Shown: positions 6,696 through 9,543 of the stretch, piece by piece
Position numbering within the stretch: the first letter of the stretch is position 1
Layout: each line of letters opens with the position of its first letter
Origin: Prevotella sp.
Lineage (GTDB): Bacteria; Bacteroidota; Bacteroidia; Bacteroidales; Bacteroidaceae
DNA length: 9,543 bases
Assembly (NCBI GenBank): GCA_021203705.1
Contig: JAJQAR010000230.1
Location: 1-9,543, forward strand
Direction: 5' to 3'
The notes under the pieces: generated by a model
Database searches by the model: none
The model's input: the letters and a program-made list of their open reading frames with translations, nothing else
Told to the model about the DNA's origin: nothing
Made by a program: the position numbers and the translations under genes

Positions 6696-7841
6696 TTAAA
6701 AAAGACTGTTATAAATGTCGCGTGCGTCACTTTCCGTAACCTCACGTGGGTTGTTTTTCAACAGGCGTTGCACATCCATTGCCGCCTTTGCCATTCCGTC
6801 AACGGCAGTACGTGGAATGCCTATCTCACTGAGTTTTGTCGGTATGCCACATTCCTTTGACAATTCGGTGATGAACTCCACTCCTTTCAGTGCCGTCTCC
6901 TCGTCATCCTTACTGGGTTCAACGCCACATGCTACTGCGACCTCTGCGTATTTCTTCAAATTTGCGGTATAATTGAAACGCATTACAGAAGGCAACAGAA
7001 TTGAGTTTGACAGTCCGTGTGAGATATGGAACTCTCCCCCAAGAGGATACGACAGGGCATGAACGGCAGCAGTATTTACCGGTCCCAAGCACAGACCGCC
7101 ATACATACTGCCCAACGACATTGCCTCTCTTGCCTCCACATCACTGCCGTTTTTCACAGCTCTTGCAATGTTCTTTGAAATCAACCTGATACCTTGCAAG
7201 GCTATCACGTCGATTATCGGATGAGCGAACTTATTGGTATATGCCTCGATACAGTGGGTTATGGCATCCATTCCTGTCTCTGCCGTTACCTTTGCAGGAA
7301 CTGTCCAAGTCAGTTTCGGGTCAACGTACGCAGCCTTTGCCATGAGATAAGGACTTACAACACCTTTTTTCAGTGCATCTCTCTCGTCAAGCAATATGGC
7401 ATTCGGTGACACCTCACTGCCCGTACCCGACGTGGTGGGCATACAGGCAAACCACTTGCCTTCCTTTGCGATCAGTCCTGTACCGAACAAATCCTCTATC
7501 TGCTGGTCGCTGTCAATAAGCGTGGCAGCCAATTTAGTAACGTCAAGAACGCTTCCACCGCCGATACCCACAAAACTGTCTGCCTTGAAAGTCCTTGCCG
7601 CTGCGAGCAACGCTTTGAAGTCGGTTATCGACGGCTCTGCACCTATATTCTCATAAAATTCTATCTCCACATTGTTTTTTGTCAGTTCATCAACCATTCC
7701 CGATATTGCGGAATGCATGAACGGCAGGGTTACTATGAACAACCGTTTGTAACCTAATTTCAGATAGTCAGCAGTAAACTGGTTTATGCAACCTGTACCG
7801 AAAACTATTTTCTGCGGTTGGAGCAATGTTATTTCTTTCAT
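6696..7841 (-). CDS. Iron-dependent (group III) alcohol dehydrogenase
   Basis: The 381-residue protein is an iron-type alcohol dehydrogenase, a cytoplasmic NAD(P)-dependent enzyme interconverting an alcohol and an aldehyde or ketone. The N-terminal dinucleotide-binding half has GIGGGSVLD (92-100) and PTTSGTGSEVS (135-145). The helical C-terminal half supplies the metal ligands Asp192, His196, His261 and His275, with the same spacing as in E. coli lactaldehyde reductase FucO (196, 200, 263, 277). Position 265 is Tyr (HALSYPLGG) where FucO has a second, catalytically implicated His. Both are known in the wider family, so this marks a subgroup and not a defect. The substrate is not evident. It lies 16 bp after the symporter gene and 10 bp before the pdxA-like gene, so co-transcription is likely. 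In an acid-sugar pathway it could reduce an aldehyde released by the aldolase, or oxidise a hydroxyacid. The start at 7841 gives a normal family N-terminus. Confidence 0.93.
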   Translation of the reverse strand: MKEITLLQPQKIVFGTGCINQFTADYLKLGYKRLFIVTLPFMHSAISGMVDELTKNNVEIEFYENIGAEPSITDFKALLAAARTFKADSFVGIGGGSVLDVTKLAATLIDSDQQIEDLFGTGLIAKEGKWFACMPTTSGTGSEVSPNAILLDERDALKKGVVSPYLMAKAAYVDPKLTWTVPAKVTAETGMDAITHCIEAYTNKFAHPIIDVIALQGIRLISKNIARAVKNGSDVEAREAMSLGSMYGGLCLGPVNTAAVHALSYPLGGEFHISHGLSNSILLPSVMRFNYTANLKKYAEVAVACGVEPSKDDEETALKGVEFITELSKECGIPTKLSEIGIPRTAVDGMAKAAMDVQRLLKNNPREVTESDARDIYNSLF

Positions 7842-7857
7842 AATGCGATTGTTTTAT

Positions 7858-9426
7858 TTACTTTGCTTCTTTATTCTTCTTTTTCTCATCCAAATATCCA
7901 TATATTGTCAGTTCTTTCGGCGCAAGCGGTGTCTTGAAGAACAGACTTGCCACATAGCCCACGACAAGGACAATCAAATGACTATATACGCCAAGCATAT
8001 AAGTATGGTGCTTGAAATTCCATGCGCCAAGGTCGAGCATTACATGGTCGGAATGACCGAATTTCGTTGTCGTCAGTATGGCGTAAATAGTGAAAAGCAC
8101 GGCTGCCGCAATGCCAATATACAGTCCTTGCCAGTTGACACGCCTGCTGAACAGTCCTAATATAAATACACCTACCAAGCCTGCGGAAATGATGGCGTAC
8201 AGTCCGAAAAGGGAACCGAGAACGCCTTCCCCACCCCACGACACATACATCAATGCTATAAGCATCGCACCGATACCTATTATTATTACAGACAGTTTTC
8301 CTACCAACAGTTTCTGCTTGTCGGTGGCTTTCGGGCGCAACCTTCCGTAATAGTCCTCCACAACAACAGCCGATATACAGTTCACATCGGCATCAATACT
8401 GGAAATCGCTCCAGCTACAAGGGCGGCTACGATAAGACCTGTTATTCCCACAGGCATCTCCGTTGCGATGAAATGTGGGAACACCTCATCTGTCTTGATA
8501 CCTTCCGGCAGCGCACCTGCATTGATCTGATAATATGCGAAAAGACATGTTCCTACAAACATGAACAATGCCCATGTAGGAACACTAAGTAGAATACCAA
8601 GGTATGATGCTTTTTTGGCATCCCTGTCTGAACGTGCGGTAAGATAACGTTGCACAATACTCTGGTCTGTTCCGTATTTCTGCAAGGCATAGAAAATACC
8701 GTTGAATACCATTACCACAAATGTCAGTTGTGTGAAATCCCAAGCATACGGACCGAAGTCTATCTTTTTGTTCTCCGCCGCAATCCTGAATATCGTAGCG
8801 GGACCGCCATCTATCAGATAGAACAATATGCCGATTGCCAACAAACCACCGATAATGAGCAGGAAGCCCTGTATCACATCCATCCATATTATGGCTTCCA
8901 TTCCTCCGAAATATGTAAGGATTATTACGGCAACACCTACACCGATGATTATCCACTCTATGTTCATACCACCGATGAATGCAACCATCGCCATCGCCAA
9001 CAAGTAGAGTATTGTTCCCATCTTCGTGAAATGCTCCAACACAAAAGCGAAGGAGCTGTAAAAACGGGCAAATCCACCAAAACGCCTGCCGAAATACTCG
9101 TATGTGCTCAAACGTATAACCTTTCTGTAAAGTGGTACGATGAATCCTATCACTCCGAGAAGAACCAACGGCACCATTATACCCTGAACAAGTAAAATCC
9201 AGTTGCCTGCGTATGCACTGCCAGGGTATGCGAGGAACGTAACACTACTAATGATTGTAGCGAACATCGACATTCCCACCGCCCACGATGGTATGTTGCC
9301 ACTGGCGGCGAAATATGCCTGAGTGGAGTTTTGCTTCCTCGCAAAATATATACCGATACCTATCGCCAACAACACCGATGCAATGACGATTATGGTGTCT
9401 ATAACTCCTAATCCTTCGTATTTCAT
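7858..9426 (-). CDS. Sodium:solute symporter (SSS/SLC5 family)
   Basis: This 522-residue integral inner-membrane protein has about 13 hydrophobic segments spread over residues 8-495, followed by a short charged, lysine-rich tail (KKKNKEAK). That is the usual size and layout for the SSS family, which drives uptake of small solutes with the sodium gradient. Recognisable signatures are FLAYPGSAY (64-72), GTDQSIVQRYLTARS (252-266, the family's DQ..VQR motif) and AGAISSIDADVNCIS (338-352), which aligns with the TM8 region whose Ser residues form the Na2 site in vSGLT. The DQSIVQRYLTARS pattern resembles the SLC5A6/SLC5A8-like branch, which carries vitamins and monocarboxylates, but substrate cannot be predicted from this. 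It sits second in the visible operon, 16 bp after a probable aldolase gene and 16 bp before an iron ADH gene, implying that it imports the compound those enzymes process. The ATG at 9426 precedes the first membrane segment directly. Confidence 0.94.
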   Translation of the reverse strand: MKYEGLGVIDTIIVIASVLLAIGIGIYFARKQNSTQAYFAASGNIPSWAVGMSMFATIISSVTFLAYPGSAYAGNWILLVQGIMVPLVLLGVIGFIVPLYRKVIRLSTYEYFGRRFGGFARFYSSFAFVLEHFTKMGTILYLLAMAMVAFIGGMNIEWIIIGVGVAVIILTYFGGMEAIIWMDVIQGFLLIIGGLLAIGILFYLIDGGPATIFRIAAENKKIDFGPYAWDFTQLTFVVMVFNGIFYALQKYGTDQSIVQRYLTARSDRDAKKASYLGILLSVPTWALFMFVGTCLFAYYQINAGALPEGIKTDEVFPHFIATEMPVGITGLIVAALVAGAISSIDADVNCISAVVVEDYYGRLRPKATDKQKLLVGKLSVIIIGIGAMLIALMYVSWGGEGVLGSLFGLYAIISAGLVGVFILGLFSRRVNWQGLYIGIAAAVLFTIYAILTTTKFGHSDHVMLDLGAWNFKHHTYMLGVYSHLIVLVVGYVASLFFKTPLAPKELTIYGYLDEKKKNKEAK

Positions 9427-9442
9427 AGTATTTTAATAGGTA

Positions 9443-9543
9443 TTATATTTCAGCAATCACGCTTTTGGGTTGCTCCTTGATTTCGCTAACGTTTTCTGCA
9501 GTTACCTCGGTGAGAGGCGGCAGCATATATGTCTCGCAGAGCC
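9443..9543 (-). CDS. C-terminal end of a probable DHDPS/KDG-aldolase-family enzyme (partial)
   Basis: An open frame enters from the right edge and ends at TAA (9445-9443), encoding the last 32 residues of a protein. The residues read LCETYMLPPLTEVTAENV, then SEIKEQPKSVIAEI. A PPLTxVTxEN-type segment followed by a short helix is typical of the C-terminus of the dihydrodipicolinate synthase/N-acetylneuraminate lyase/2-keto-3-deoxy-sugar-acid aldolase family. These are Schiff-base enzymes that cleave or condense pyruvate with an aldehyde. The catalytic part lies outside the window, so both family and substrate are tentative. The stop codon is 16 bp before the symporter start, on the same strand, so this gene should belong to the same operon and precede it. 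Confidence 0.5.
   Translation of the reverse strand, partial: LCETYMLPPLTEVTAENVSEIKEQPKSVIAEI

Noticed and set aside
6686..6745. Upstream ATG at 6745 as the start of the pdxA-like gene
   Set aside because: It would overlap the end of the iron ADH gene by 50 bp and add 20 residues with no family similarity. ATG at 6685 gives the normal N-terminus and a 10-bp gap.
8650..9195. A 181-codon + strand open frame inside the symporter gene
   Set aside because: It is antisense to a well-supported membrane transporter. The product is rich in His, Tyr and Cys with no motif, as expected of a shadow frame.
1..9543. CRISPR array, tRNA, rRNA, insertion sequence, prophage or defence island
   Set aside because: No spaced repeats, tRNA-like or rRNA-like sequence, transposase, terminal inverted repeats or phage genes were seen on reading either strand. 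The ATPase alone is not evidence for a defence system.

Overview
The window looks like chromosomal DNA of a Bacteroidales bacterium, most likely Prevotella or a close relative. Four things point there: an exact Bacteroidales-type promoter (TTTG-N19-TATCTTTG), A/T-rich leaders with no clear Shine-Dalgarno sequence before the start codons, a lysine-rich SLP-type lipoprotein, and an ATPase of a family that is highly multiplied in Bacteroidales. The genus is inference. No RNA genes, CRISPR array, insertion sequence or attachment site was seen.

Layout. The left part is on the + strand. It holds a small lipoprotein of unknown function (27-593), a 160-bp promoter-bearing gap, an AAA-type ATPase with a DUF4143-like C-terminal part (754-1938), and the large single-chain pyruvate:ferredoxin/flavodoxin oxidoreductase nifJ (2022-5588). 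nifJ ends at a strong, nearly perfectly symmetric terminator (5611-5647) that also serves the convergent genes from the right. The right part, all on the - strand and transcribed right to left, is a tight operon-like run with gaps of 10-16 bp: the C-terminal end of a probable DHDPS/KDG-aldolase-family enzyme (cut by the window edge), a sodium:solute symporter, an iron-dependent alcohol dehydrogenase, and a PdxA-family dehydrogenase that looks like the catabolic PdxA2 type rather than the vitamin B6 enzyme.

How the genes may work together. The right-hand operon reads as an uptake and breakdown module for a small organic acid, perhaps a sugar acid. The symporter would import it, the aldolase-like enzyme and PdxA2-like dehydrogenase would cleave or oxidatively decarboxylate intermediates, and the iron ADH would reduce or oxidise an aldehyde/alcohol intermediate. 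Pyruvate from such a route could feed the PFOR encoded next door, but that link rests on general metabolism and not on shared transcription, since the two units converge. The substrate cannot be read from the sequence, and the kinase expected with PdxA2 is not in the window.

The most unusual protein is the ATPase. It keeps a good Walker A motif, but the Walker B glutamate is glutamine and the C-terminal nuclease-like motif remembered for this family is replaced. This suggests a diverged, possibly catalytically impaired paralogue.
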